Source: Paracoccaceae bacterium (GTDB taxonomy: Bacteria; Pseudomonadota; Alphaproteobacteria; Rhodobacterales; Rhodobacteraceae). Taken from it: a stretch of DNA of 64,000 nt. Below the pieces are notes generated by a model. That model was not told the DNA's origin, searched no databases, and worked only from the letters and a program-made list of their open reading frames with translations. The DNA lies in contig JANREX010000042.1 of the NCBI GenBank assembly GCA_030758115.1, positions 36,155 through 100,154 of the forward strand. The letters are read 5' to 3'. The stretch's first letter is position 1, and every line of letters starts with the position of its first letter. Of this stretch, positions 51,947 through 62,801 are shown piece after piece. The translations under genes were made by a program, and so were the position numbers.

Positions 51947-52240
51947 ATGATCACCGAGATCGTTACCTTTCCCATCCCCGATGGCATGACCCGCGATCAG
52001 GTCATCGCCAATTTCCAGGCGACGGTCCCGGGCTGGTCCGCGAACCCTGACCTGATCCGCAAGAACTACCTCTATGATCCCGAAGGTGGGCGCGGGGGCG
52101 GTGTCTACCTTTGGAAAACGCTTGCGGCTGCAAAGGCAGGCCATGATGCGGCATGGTGCGAAAAGGTGCGCGGCATCTACGGCGCCGATCCGCGGTTCGA
52201 CTATTTCGAAACGCCGATCGTTCTGGACAATACGCTCTGA
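51947..52240 (+). CDS. YdhR-like putative monooxygenase / stress-responsive barrel protein
   Basis: 97 residues. The ferredoxin-like dimeric barrel pattern reads ITEIVTFPIPDGMTRDQVIANF, then NPDLIRKNYLYDPEGGRGGGVYLWKT and a C-terminal RFDYFETPIVLDN. It resembles YdhR-type putative monooxygenases, whose substrates are unknown. The gene follows the coiled-coil protein by 14 bases and precedes fadH by 86 bases. Confidence 0.75.
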   Translation: MITEIVTFPIPDGMTRDQVIANFQATVPGWSANPDLIRKNYLYDPEGGRGGGVYLWKTLAAAKAGHDAAWCEKVRGIYGADPRFDYFETPIVLDNTL

Positions 52241-52260
52241 CAGGCCCCGCCCGCTGCTGA

Positions 52261-54354
<2,094 letters not shown>

Positions 54355-54360
54355 CCGCTG

Positions 54361-54382
54361 TTTCTTCTTGCTCCAAATATCC
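54361..54382 (-). repeat. Dispersed GGATATTT-type element, copy 5 (reverse)
   Basis: On the minus strand GGATATTTGGAG then CAAGAAGAAA. It lies between the convergent fadH and glutamine-synthetase-like genes. Confidence 0.65.
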
Positions 54383-54403
54383 ATGTCCGACGCTTGCCGG
54401 GCA

Positions 54404-55801
54404 TCACACCGTATGCAGATAAAGGTCGTAATCCACGTCCGAGATCGTGCGCGCCACGCGCGCATATTCGGCGGCTTTCACGGCCACGAAGGTGCGGTGC
54501 ATGTCCTCGCCCAATGCGCCCTGCAAAAACGCTGACTCCCGCGCCGCCGCAATCGCGGCACCCCAGTCGCGCGGGATGCTGTCATCGCCCCCCGCCTCGT
54601 CATATCCATTGCCGGTCGTCTCGGGGCCGGGGTCGATCCTGTGGGCCAGACCGTGCCGGATACCGGCCAGCACCGTCGCGGCGACAAGATAGGGGTTCGC
54701 ATCCACCCCCGCAGGCCGATGTTCGATCCGCCGCGCCCGCTTGTCACCGGCAGGTATCCGCAGCGCGACCGATCGGTTGTTGACGCCCCAGCTGGTGGAC
54801 ACCGGCGCATAGCTCTGGTTGGCGAAACGCCGCCATGAATTGGCATGCGGCGCAAAGACCAGCATCGATTCCCCCATCGTGGCGCGCAGCCCGCCAAGCG
54901 CATGTAGAACCGCTGGCGACCATGCGCCCTCTGTCTCTTCGGTGAAGATGTTCCGCCCGTCGCCATCCTGCAAGGACACGTGGAAATGCATCCCCGATCC
55001 GGCGTAATCCTCGATCGGCTTGGCCATGAAGCAGGCGGTCACACCATGCGCGCGGGCCTGCGCGCGCACGATCCGCTTCAGCCGCATCAGGTCATCGGCG
55101 GCCTGCATCACGTCGGTGCGGTAATGCAGCGTCAGCTCATACTGGCCGGGCGCGTATTCCGAGATCATGGTTTCCGCCTTGATCCCCGCCTTTTCCGCGC
55201 CCGCGTAGATGTCGGAAAACAGCGGCAGCATCCCGTGCAGGTGATCGACGGAATAGACTTCGGTCCGATGGCTTGCGCGCCCGTCCAGAACATCCGCCGC
55301 GGGGCGCACCCGCCCGTCCGGCCCGCGATCATTGGCCAGCAGGAAGAATTCCAGCTCGAAGGCCCCCGCCGGGAACAGCCCCTCGGCCGCCATGGCATCG
55401 ACCTGCGCCTGCAGCGCATGGCGCGGGTCCGATGTCATCGGCGCGCCCTCCAGCGTGTAGAGCGACATCAGCACCTCACCGCGCGGCGGCGTGGTGCCAT
55501 GCAGCGGCTTCAGCGTGCCGGGGATGGGCCAGGCCCGCAGATCGCCATCCCCCTGATCCCAGATCAGCCCGGTCTCGTGCACATCCTCGCCGCAGATATC
55601 CAGCCCAAGGATCGAGATCGGCAGGAACCGCCCCGACTGGTAGAAGGCCAGCAACTCGTGCCGCCGGATGATCTTGCCCCGCCCGATCCCGTTGGAATCG
55701 TGCAGCACGATGTCGAAGGCCTCGATCTCGGGGTGGGCCTCAAGAAAGGCCTGCGCCTCGGCGATGGTGGCGCCCGAGGGGGCATTGGTCTGGGTCGTCA
55801 T
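54404..55801 (-). CDS. Glutamine synthetase family protein (gamma-glutamyl-amine ligase type)
   Basis: 465 residues from ATG 55801, one base before the upstream aminotransferase stop; ATG 55813 overlaps that gene further. GS fold markers: metal-site FELEFFLL, ISEYAPGQYELTLHYRTD, GSGMHFHVSL and NNRSVALRIPAG. The class resembles PuuA and other gamma-glutamylation enzymes rather than housekeeping GlnA: the adenylylation-site loop is missing and the N-terminus is longer. It probably glutamylates an amine in the pathway of the neighbouring aminotransferase; the amine is not known. Confidence 0.86.
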   Translation of the reverse strand: MTTQTNAPSGATIAEAQAFLEAHPEIEAFDIVLHDSNGIGRGKIIRRHELLAFYQSGRFLPISILGLDICGEDVHETGLIWDQGDGDLRAWPIPGTLKPLHGTTPPRGEVLMSLYTLEGAPMTSDPRHALQAQVDAMAAEGLFPAGAFELEFFLLANDRGPDGRVRPAADVLDGRASHRTEVYSVDHLHGMLPLFSDIYAGAEKAGIKAETMISEYAPGQYELTLHYRTDVMQAADDLMRLKRIVRAQARAHGVTACFMAKPIEDYAGSGMHFHVSLQDGDGRNIFTEETEGAWSPAVLHALGGLRATMGESMLVFAPHANSWRRFANQSYAPVSTSWGVNNRSVALRIPAGDKRARRIEHRPAGVDANPYLVAATVLAGIRHGLAHRIDPGPETTGNGYDEAGGDDSIPRDWGAAIAAARESAFLQGALGEDMHRTFVAVKAAEYARVARTISDVDYDLYLHTV

Positions 55802-55802
55802 G

Positions 55803-57200
55803 TCAGTCCTCATCCGGCCCGAACAAAAGGGCCAATGTCGTGTCGAACGCGGCGATCAGCCGGTCGACCTGTTTCATCGTGGTCACCGGGCTGACCAGCA
55901 TCATGTTGTGAAACGGCGCGATCAGACAGCCGCGATTGAGCAGGCAGGTATGAACGACACCCTCCACCTCAGGCTGATGCGCCGCCTCCGCCTCGGTGCC
56001 GTTGCGCAATGGTCCGGGGGCGCAGATGAACTCGACCCGCGCGCCCACGCGCACCACATGCCATGGCGCGCCGTGACGGATGATGGCCTGCGCCAGCCCC
56101 GCCTCCAGCCGCGCGGCCCCCGCCTCCATATGGGCATAGGCCCCGGGCGTCATCACATCGACCAGGCTGGCACGCAGGCAGGCGAATTGCATCGGGTTCG
56201 CTGACAGGGTGGTTCCCATCCCCGAATGACCCGCAGGCCGCGTCGCATTATAGGCGGCAAGCCTTTCGGCCACATGATCGCGCAGCCCCCAGATCGCCGT
56301 GGGCATCCCGCCTGCCACACATTTTCCCGCGACAAAGATATCCGGGTCCAGCCCATGCACCGCCGTGTAGCCACCCAGACCGGACGAGACGGTGTGCGTC
56401 TCGTCGATGATCAGCAGCGCGCCATACTGGCGCGACAGCCGACGCAACCCGTCATGAAAGCCGGGGTCCGGCAGCACCATGCAGGAATTGGTCATCACCG
56501 GCTCGGTCAGGATCGCGGCAACCTCGCCCGTTGCCAATGCGGCCTCGACCCCCGCAAGATCGTTGAATTCCACCGCCACGGCGGTGCGCGTCAGATCGGC
56601 GACCTGTCCGGTCAGGCCGGGCCGCGCAACGGTTTGACCATCATGCAGGGCGACCATCGCCTCGTCCACGGTGCCATGATAGCATCCGTTGAAGACCAGA
56701 ACCTTCGGCCGCCCCGTCACGGCGCGCGCCACCCGCAGGGCGAAACGGTTGGCATCCGTGGCGGTCGTCGCGATCTGCCAACGGAAGCTGCCGAAGCGGT
56801 CCGTCAACAGCTGCCCCACCTCCAGCGCGGTTTCGGTCGGCAGCATATAGGTCAGCCCGGCGCGGGCCTGCCGCCGGATCGCCTTGGCCACGGGCGCAGG
56901 CGAATGGCCGAACATCGACCCGGTATCGCCAAGGCAGAAATCGTCGATCCGGTGCCCGTCCAGATCGGTCAGACGCGCCTTGCGCGCCTGCGCGACAAGC
57001 ATCGGGAAAGGCATCGGCCAATCCTTCATCCAATGCATGGGCACACCGTCCAGCCAGGCGCCCGTGCCGCCTGCCAGTGCGGCCTGCGTGCGCGGGCGCC
57101 GGGCGGTATAGACCGCGGCCTCGGTGATCCGCACCGTTTCCAGGCGGGCGATCGGCACACCGGCCGGGCTGTCCGCGGTTGTTTCCATCTTGCCGTTCAT
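55803..57200 (-). CDS. Class III aminotransferase (GSA-like)
   Basis: 465 residues from ATG 57200. PLP enzyme with the Schiff-base Lys293 (FVAGKCVAGGMP), Asp266 (LLIIDETHT) and GDTGSMFGHSPAP at the N-terminal phosphate region. The sequence resembles glutamate-1-semialdehyde aminomutase-like transaminases and not HemL itself. It is the first gene of a two-gene operon with the glutamine-synthetase-like ligase. Three GATC-centred palindromes lie in the 46-122 bases upstream of its start. The amino donor is unknown. Confidence 0.85.
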   Translation of the reverse strand: MNGKMETTADSPAGVPIARLETVRITEAAVYTARRPRTQAALAGGTGAWLDGVPMHWMKDWPMPFPMLVAQARKARLTDLDGHRIDDFCLGDTGSMFGHSPAPVAKAIRRQARAGLTYMLPTETALEVGQLLTDRFGSFRWQIATTATDANRFALRVARAVTGRPKVLVFNGCYHGTVDEAMVALHDGQTVARPGLTGQVADLTRTAVAVEFNDLAGVEAALATGEVAAILTEPVMTNSCMVLPDPGFHDGLRRLSRQYGALLIIDETHTVSSGLGGYTAVHGLDPDIFVAGKCVAGGMPTAIWGLRDHVAERLAAYNATRPAGHSGMGTTLSANPMQFACLRASLVDVMTPGAYAHMEAGAARLEAGLAQAIIRHGAPWHVVRVGARVEFICAPGPLRNGTEAEAAHQPEVEGVVHTCLLNRGCLIAPFHNMMLVSPVTTMKQVDRLIAAFDTTLALLFGPDED

Positions 57201-57245
57201 GGCGTCATGACCTTGGCTGAAAGGGTGTTTCTGCCGCCTCAATAT

Positions 57246-57322
57246 ATTTGATCAAATGCAAAGGGAACAAATTTGATCATCTTCGGTATGAATCGTGTCG
57301 CCAAGCCCGATATGATCAAATT
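57246..57322. promoter_or_regulatory. Three GATC-centred palindromic operators
   Basis: ATTTGATCAAAT (57246-57257, perfect), ATTTGATCAT (57271-57280) and TATGATCAAATT (57311-57322). Centres are 25 and 39 bases apart. They occupy the 352-base gap between the aminotransferase (minus) and a LysR gene (plus), close to the aminotransferase. The rest of that gap holds a dispersed element and no other gene I can support. Confidence 0.68.
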
Positions 57323-57392
57323 ATTCGACATCCGGCCGCAACGAAAGAGACTTTGCAGCACCCTATGAGCCCGTGTCAGATGCGGGCTTTTC

Positions 57393-57414
57393 GGATATTT
57401 TTGGCTGAAAGATA
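57393..57414 (+). repeat. Dispersed GGATATTT-type element, copy 6
   Basis: GGATATTTTTGG followed by CTGAAAGATA, the most divergent tail of the six copies. It lies in the long gap between the aminotransferase and LysR genes. Confidence 0.5.
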
Positions 57415-57552
57415 CGGGGTTGATCGCACACCATGCCTGTTTCCATGCCATTAACGATCCCTGACAATACCCTGATATTGTCCGCACCCCGCCCAAGTGA
57501 TGCCTGATTTCGACGCGATACCGGAAACAACGTAATTGAAAGGGTGTCGCGG

Positions 57553-58458
57553 ATGGATCGTCTGACGGAAATGGAAGCCTTCGCCACGGTCGTGGATCAA
57601 GGTGGTTTCACGGATGCCGCCAAGAAGATGGGCATATCCAAATCGGCCGTGTCAAAGCATGTCTCAAGTCTTGAGGCACGCCTGGGCGCCCGGCTGCTGA
57701 ACCGCACCACGCGGCGTGTCAGCCCGACCGAGATCGGACTTGCCTATTATGACCGGGCGCGCCGGGTGCTGAACGATGCGGGCGAGGCGGATGCGCTTGT
57801 CACGTCGATGCAATCCGCGCCCTCGGGTCTGCTGCGGATTTCCGTCGCCACCGATTTCGGTGTCAACCACCTGTCGCCCGTGCTGGGGGATTTCCTGTCG
57901 GAATTCCCGGATATCACGGTCAACATGGTGCTGAACAACCGTTATGTCGAACTGATCAGCGAAGGCTTCGACATGGCAGTGCGGATCGGCGAACTGGAAG
58001 ACAGCACGCTGCGCGCCCGCAAGCTGACCGAAACAACCAAGCGGATGATCGCAAGCCCCGGCTATTTCGAGAAATACGGCCGCCCGCAGAAGATCGACGA
58101 CCTGAACGACCACAAGCTGCTGCATTATTCGAACCAGTCCAACGGCAACGTCTGGAAGCTGACCGCCCCATCAGGCGAAAAGCGCCAGGTTCGCACCGCC
58201 GGCTGGCTGAGTGTGAATGACGGCCAATCCCTGCTGAATGCCTGTGTCGCCGGGCTTGGCATCGCCTATCTGCCCAGCTTCCTCTACGCGGATGCGATGG
58301 AGAAAGGTCTGGTCGAGGATGCGATCCCCGATCTGCCCATCGAAACCCAGGGCATCTATGCGGTCTATCCGCCGGGCCGTTTCACCCAGCCCAAGGTGCG
58401 CGCCTTCATCGACTTCCTGGTGCATGCCTTCGCGGACAAGGGACCGACCGAGTGGTAA
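57553..58458 (+). CDS. LysR-family transcriptional regulator
   Basis: 301 residues from ATG 57553, 9 bases after AAAGG; a GTG at 57544 is an unlikely alternative. The winged helix reads MEAFATVVDQGGFTDAAKKMG with SKSAVSKHVSSLEARLGARLLNRTTRR, and the effector domain starts near residue 90 (GLLRISVATDFGVNHLSPVLGDFL). It belongs to the CrgA/DsdC-like branch common in proteobacteria. The target is unknown; the GATC palindromes are 230 bases or more upstream, nearer the aminotransferase. Confidence 0.88.
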   Translation: MDRLTEMEAFATVVDQGGFTDAAKKMGISKSAVSKHVSSLEARLGARLLNRTTRRVSPTEIGLAYYDRARRVLNDAGEADALVTSMQSAPSGLLRISVATDFGVNHLSPVLGDFLSEFPDITVNMVLNNRYVELISEGFDMAVRIGELEDSTLRARKLTETTKRMIASPGYFEKYGRPQKIDDLNDHKLLHYSNQSNGNVWKLTAPSGEKRQVRTAGWLSVNDGQSLLNACVAGLGIAYLPSFLYADAMEKGLVEDAIPDLPIETQGIYAVYPPGRFTQPKVRAFIDFLVHAFADKGPTEW

Positions 58459-58482
58459 GAACCCGACGTCAATGACTTTGGC

Positions 58483-58511
58483 AAACCTGCCCGCGCCCCT
58501 GGTGCGGGTTT
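58483..58511. terminator. Possible hairpin between convergent LysR genes
   Basis: CCCGC (58490-58494) pairs with GCGGG (58504-58508), flanked by AAA and TTT that could pair across a CCTG bulge. It lies 24 bases after the first LysR stop. The stem is short, so this is a weak call. Confidence 0.35.
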
Positions 58512-58512
58512 G

Positions 58513-59376
58513 TCATTTCTGCGGCTTGCCCGCCGAAAAATGCGCGCGCAAGACCGTGACAAGACGCCGTTGCAAGGGGCGGTGCCGCTGGCGCAGCGGC
58601 AGGGCCGCAAAGACCGGCTGCGGGATGCGCGGTGCCTGGGCAACCGCATGGGCCTGTCCGGTCTCGATCAGTGTTTTCGCCGTATCCTCAAGCACATATC
58701 CCGCACCATCCAGGGCCAGTATCAACCCGGTCACCGTGGCGTTCTGCCCGCTTGATACCGGAGCGGCATTGAGTTGCGGCAACAGTCCGGCATGGGCTGC
58801 GCTGAAGGCGGGCGAGATATTGGCCCGCACATAGCGTTCAAGTGGCAGGCCAGCCAGGGTGACCGGCTGCGTCGACACCATGCGGTATGACAACTCGCCC
58901 ACGGTTTCGAAATGCAGGTCGGGTTGTGGTTTGGGTGTGAACAGCAGCGCCAGGTCCAGCGCCCCGCTGCCCAGGTCGGCACACATCTGCGCGGAATAAT
59001 CCGCCTCGATATAGAAGGCCGCCTCGGGCAGGGCGGCGCGAAACTGGCGCATCCAGTCACCGATGTGGTGGTCGGTCAGATCGCGTTGCAGCCCGATCCG
59101 CAGCGTCATGGCGCGGCTGCCTGATCCGGCGGTATCCTGCAAGGCTTCGGCCCAGCCTTGGCGCAGGGCACGGGCATGGGGTTCGAATCGCAGACCTTCG
59201 GTCGTCAGGCCGGTGCCCGCGCGTGACCGGTGAAACAGGCGGCAGCCAAGGGCGGATTCCAGCGCGCGGACCCGTCCCGACACGGTGGATTGGGTCACCC
59301 CCAGCCGATCGGCCGTACGGTTGAAACTGCGCGTCTCGCACAGGTCCAGGAATGTTTCCAGCAGTTCGGTTTGCAT
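58513..59376 (-). CDS. LysR-family transcriptional regulator, divergent from the FAD/GcvT oxidoreductase
   Basis: 287 residues from ATG 59376 (MQTELLETFLDLCETRSF). The helix-turn-helix is FNRTADRLGVTQSTVSGRVRALE; the effector domain begins near residue 90 (AMTLRIGLQRDLTDH). It is transcribed away from the methylamine-type oxidoreductase gene, with a 109-base gap that has several inverted repeats. This is the usual layout of a LysR activator and its target. Confidence 0.87.
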   Translation of the reverse strand: MQTELLETFLDLCETRSFNRTADRLGVTQSTVSGRVRALESALGCRLFHRSRAGTGLTTEGLRFEPHARALRQGWAEALQDTAGSGSRAMTLRIGLQRDLTDHHIGDWMRQFRAALPEAAFYIEADYSAQMCADLGSGALDLALLFTPKPQPDLHFETVGELSYRMVSTQPVTLAGLPLERYVRANISPAFSAAHAGLLPQLNAAPVSSGQNATVTGLILALDGAGYVLEDTAKTLIETGQAHAVAQAPRIPQPVFAALPLRQRHRPLQRRLVTVLRAHFSAGKPQK

Positions 59377-59387
59377 CGTGGCGCCTA

Positions 59388-59452
59388 ATCGGGTTTTCCG
59401 ATCAATAAACCCGGCTGGGCCGGATTGATAGAGGCTATCGCCCAGCCGATAG
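59388..59452. promoter_or_regulatory. Inverted-repeat array between LysR and the oxidoreductase
   Basis: ATCGG-GTTTT-CCGAT (59388-59402), GATAG-AGG-CTATC (59427-59439) and CTATCG-CCCAGC-CGATAG (59435-59452). The last two share the CTATC half-site. The array spans most of the divergent promoter and has the spacing expected of LysR tetramer sites. Confidence 0.6.
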
Positions 59453-59485
59453 TCGCCCGGCAGGCAAAGGACGAAAGGGCAGGGC

Positions 59486-61912
59486 ATGGCGGATTTTCCA
59501 ACACAGGCGCGCGTGGTGATCATCGGTGGCGGCGCGGTGGGTGCATCGGCCCTTTATCACCTTGCCAAGGCGGGATGGACCGATTGCCTGCTGCTGGAAC
59601 GCAACGAACTGACGGCGGGCTCGACATGGCATGCGGCGGGCAATGTGCCCACCTTCTCGTCCAGCTGGTCGATCATGAACATGCAGCGCTATTCGGCGGA
59701 TCTGTACCGGCGGCTGGGCGCCGAGGTCGATTACCCGATGAACTACCATGTCACCGGCTCGCTGCGCCTGGGCCATAGCCGCGAACGGATGCAGGAATTC
59801 GCGCGTGTCGTGGGCATGGGCCGCTACCAGGGCATGGACCTGGACCTGCTTGGCCCGGATGAGATGCGCGGCCGCTATCCCTTCCTTGAGACCCATGACC
59901 TGCAGGGCGCGCTTTACGATCCCAACGATGGTGATATCGACCCCGCCCAGTTGACACAGGCCCTGGCCAAGGGCGCGCGCCAGATGGGCGCCCGGATCGA
60001 ACGCTTCTGCCCGGTGACCGCCGTGCGCCGCGAAGGGGACGAATGGGTTGTCGTGACACCCAAGGGCGAGGTGCGTTGCGAAAAGGTGGTGAATGCCGCC
60101 GGTTACTATGCGCGCGAAGTGGGGGCGATGTTCGGCCGCACCGTGCCGATGATGGTGATGAGCCATCAGTACCTGCTGTTTGATACGATCCCCGAACTTG
60201 CCGAATGGTCCGCCAGCACGGGTGCCAAGCTGCCGCTGCTGCGCGATGTCGACAGCAGCTATTACCTGCGCCAGGAAAAGCACGGCTTCAACCTTGGCCC
60301 CTATGAGCGCAACGGGCGCGCCCATTGGATCACCCCGGAAGACCCGATGCCCGAGGATTTCAGCTTTCAGCTGTTTCCCGACGATCTGGAACGGCTGGAA
60401 TGGTACATCGGCGATGCGATGGCCCGTGTGCCGCTGCTGGAACAGGCAGGGCTCAGCAAGGTCATCAACGGTCCGATCCCCTATACCCCCGATGGCAATC
60501 CGCTCATCGGTCCGATGCCGGGCCTGCCCAATGCCTTCGAGGCCTGCGTCTTCACCTTCGGCATCTGTCAGGCGGGCGGTGCCGGCAAGGTGCTGGCCGA
60601 ATGGGTCACCGAAGGCGGCACCGAATGGGATATGTGGTCCTGCGATCCGCGCCGTTTCACCGGTTACGAGGATAGCGATTACTGCATCGCCAAGGGGCTG
60701 GAGGTTTACGGCCATGAATACGGCATGCATTTCCCGCATGCCCGCTGGCCTGCAGGTGCAGACAAAAAACTGTCGGCGCTGCATTCCCGCCTGAAGGATG
60801 CAGGCGCGCAATTCGGCGCCTACAACGGCTGGGAACGCGCGAACTGGTTCGCGCAACCCGGCGACGACACCAGCTGGGAAGGTAGCCAGACCTGGGACCG
60901 TGCCGGTCCCTGGGCCCCCCGCGTGGCCGAGGAATGCGCCGCCGTGCGCGATGGTTGCGGCGTGCTGGCGATCTCGGGCTTTTCGCGCCTTTCGGTCGAA
61001 GGAACGGGCGCGCAGGATTACGTCAACAGCCTGACCGCCTCGCGCATCCCGCGCGTGGGGCGTGTGGGGCTGGCCTATTTCGCCGACGACAAGGGCCGCA
61101 TCGTGACCGAAATGTCGGTGATCCCGCGCAGCCCGGATTGCACATGGCTGATCACGGCGGGCGTTGCGCAACTGCATGATGGCGAACTGCTGTCGCGTCA
61201 GGCCCCCGCGGGTATCACCGTCCATGACCGGTCCGACAAATATGATTGCCTGCTGATCACGGGTCCCAAAGCCCGCGAGATCCTGGCCCCCCTGACCGAT
61301 GCGGACCTGACCCTGCCATGGCTCTCTGCGCAGGACGCAGGGGTGTGTGGCGTGGATTGCGTTCTGATGCGTGTCTCCTTCGCCGGTGAACTGGGGTGGG
61401 AAGTGCATTGCCCCGCGGCGGATGCAGGAACGATCTGGGATGCGGTCACAGGGGCGGGGGCAAAACCCTTCGGCATGTTTGCCCTCAACGCCCTCAGGAT
61501 CGAAAAGGGTTATCGCGCCTGGAAGGGGGATCTTTCCACCGATTACACCCTGCTGCAGGGCGGGCTTGAGCGCTTCATCGACTGGTCCAAGGACTTCCCC
61601 GGCAAGGCCGCGCTGCTGGCCGAAAAGGATGCAGGCGTGACCAAGCGTTTCGTCACCCTGACGGTGGATGCAGGGGATCAGGATGCGCCCTACATGTCCA
61701 CGCTGTGGCATGAGGGCAAGATCGTGGGCGAAACCACAAGCGGTGCCTGGGGCTATCGCGTTGGGGCTTCCGTTGCACTGGGCATGCTGCGCGCCGATCT
61801 GGCCACCCCCGGCACCGCCCTTGAAGTCGAGATTTTCGGTCAGCGCTGCGCCGCTGTCGTGCAGCCGGATGGCCCGCTCTGGGATCCGGCCAATGAAAGG
61901 ATCAGATCTTGA
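59486..61912 (+). CDS. FAD-dependent oxidoreductase with GcvT domain (dimethylglycine/sarcosine dehydrogenase type)
   Basis: 808 residues. The N-terminal DAO/FAD domain (about 1-380) has VVIIGGGAVGASALYHLAKAG and GSTWHAAG, whose His49 aligns with the covalent-FAD histidine of dimethylglycine dehydrogenase. The C-terminal folate-binding GcvT region covers about 420-808 (GVLAISGFSRLSVEG, FALNALRIEKGYRAWKGDLS). It oxidatively demethylates an N-methylated amino acid, passing the methyl group to tetrahydrofolate or releasing formaldehyde. It is coupled to the downstream methyltransferase (TTGA overlap). Confidence 0.9.
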   Translation: MADFPTQARVVIIGGGAVGASALYHLAKAGWTDCLLLERNELTAGSTWHAAGNVPTFSSSWSIMNMQRYSADLYRRLGAEVDYPMNYHVTGSLRLGHSRERMQEFARVVGMGRYQGMDLDLLGPDEMRGRYPFLETHDLQGALYDPNDGDIDPAQLTQALAKGARQMGARIERFCPVTAVRREGDEWVVVTPKGEVRCEKVVNAAGYYAREVGAMFGRTVPMMVMSHQYLLFDTIPELAEWSASTGAKLPLLRDVDSSYYLRQEKHGFNLGPYERNGRAHWITPEDPMPEDFSFQLFPDDLERLEWYIGDAMARVPLLEQAGLSKVINGPIPYTPDGNPLIGPMPGLPNAFEACVFTFGICQAGGAGKVLAEWVTEGGTEWDMWSCDPRRFTGYEDSDYCIAKGLEVYGHEYGMHFPHARWPAGADKKLSALHSRLKDAGAQFGAYNGWERANWFAQPGDDTSWEGSQTWDRAGPWAPRVAEECAAVRDGCGVLAISGFSRLSVEGTGAQDYVNSLTASRIPRVGRVGLAYFADDKGRIVTEMSVIPRSPDCTWLITAGVAQLHDGELLSRQAPAGITVHDRSDKYDCLLITGPKAREILAPLTDADLTLPWLSAQDAGVCGVDCVLMRVSFAGELGWEVHCPAADAGTIWDAVTGAGAKPFGMFALNALRIEKGYRAWKGDLSTDYTLLQGGLERFIDWSKDFPGKAALLAEKDAGVTKRFVTLTVDAGDQDAPYMSTLWHEGKIVGETTSGAWGYRVGASVALGMLRADLATPGTALEVEIFGQRCAAVVQPDGPLWDPANERIRS

Positions 61913-62799
61913 GCAGGATCACGCTTCTCGATGGGGGCATGGGGCAGGAAATCGTCCACCGCTCCGGGGATCGCCCGACACCGCTGTGGTCGACCCAGGT
62001 GATGGTCGACCATCCCGGCATCGTGCGCAGCGTTCACGGGGATTATTTCGATGCCGGATCGACCATCGCCACCACCAACAGCTATGCGGTGCATCACGAC
62101 CGGCTGACCGGCACCCCGCTGGAAGGCAAGCTTGACACGCTGATCGACCTGGCCCTGGCCGAGGCGACGATCGCGCGTGATGCCCATGGCGGGGGACGGA
62201 TCGCGGGCAGCATCGGCCCGCTGATCGCCAGCTACCGCCCGGATATCCACCCGCCCCATGACGAGGCAGCCCCCCGTTATGCCGAGGTGGCCAAGGCCCT
62301 GGCCAGGGGCTGCGATCTGCTGATCTGTGAAACCGTGGCCTCTGTCGATCATGCCCGCGCGGTGCTGGATGGTGCGCGACAGGCGGGCCTGCCGGTCTGG
62401 CTGTCGCTGACCGTGGATGACGCGGACGGCACGCGCCTGCGGTCGGGCGAGGCGCTGGGCGATGCCATGGCGATTGCCGATGGGGCCGATGCGATCCTGA
62501 TCAACTGCTCGGTCCCCGAGGCGATTCCGGCCGCGCTGGATATCCTTGCCAGGGGCAGCAAGCCCTTTGGCGCCTATGCCAACGGATTCACCCGGATCAC
62601 GCAGGCATTCCTGGAACACAAGCCCACGGTCGATGCGCTGTCGGCACGTCAGGATCTGGGGCCCCAGGCCTATGCCGCCCATGCCATGGGCTGGATCGGG
62701 CAGGGTGCGACGATCGTCGGTGGCTGCTGCGAGGTGGGCCCGGCCCATATTGCAGAACTGGCGCATCAGATCCGCGCCGCAGGACATGAGGTGGCCTGA
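61909..62799 (+). CDS. Homocysteine S-methyltransferase family protein (betaine-homocysteine methyltransferase type)
   Basis: 296 residues from TTG 61909, with AAAGGA 7 bases upstream and a 4-base overlap with the oxidoreductase stop. Zinc ligands Cys200 (LINCSVPEA) and Cys273-Cys274 (GGCCEVGP) are present, as is the N-terminal LLDGGMGQEI. It transfers a methyl group from glycine betaine or S-methylmethionine-like donors to homocysteine. Lying between two dimethylglycine-dehydrogenase-like genes, betaine is the likely donor, producing dimethylglycine for the neighbours. Confidence 0.85.
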   Translation: MSRITLLDGGMGQEIVHRSGDRPTPLWSTQVMVDHPGIVRSVHGDYFDAGSTIATTNSYAVHHDRLTGTPLEGKLDTLIDLALAEATIARDAHGGGRIAGSIGPLIASYRPDIHPPHDEAAPRYAEVAKALARGCDLLICETVASVDHARAVLDGARQAGLPVWLSLTVDDADGTRLRSGEALGDAMAIADGADAILINCSVPEAIPAALDILARGSKPFGAYANGFTRITQAFLEHKPTVDALSARQDLGPQAYAAHAMGWIGQGATIVGGCCEVGPAHIAELAHQIRAAGHEVA

Positions 62800-62801
62800 C
62801 C

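Noticed and set aside
57246..57257. An FNR/FnrL box at ATTTGATCAAAT
   Set aside because: FNR sites need TTGAT-N4-ATCAA. Here the halves abut with no spacer, so the spacing is wrong.
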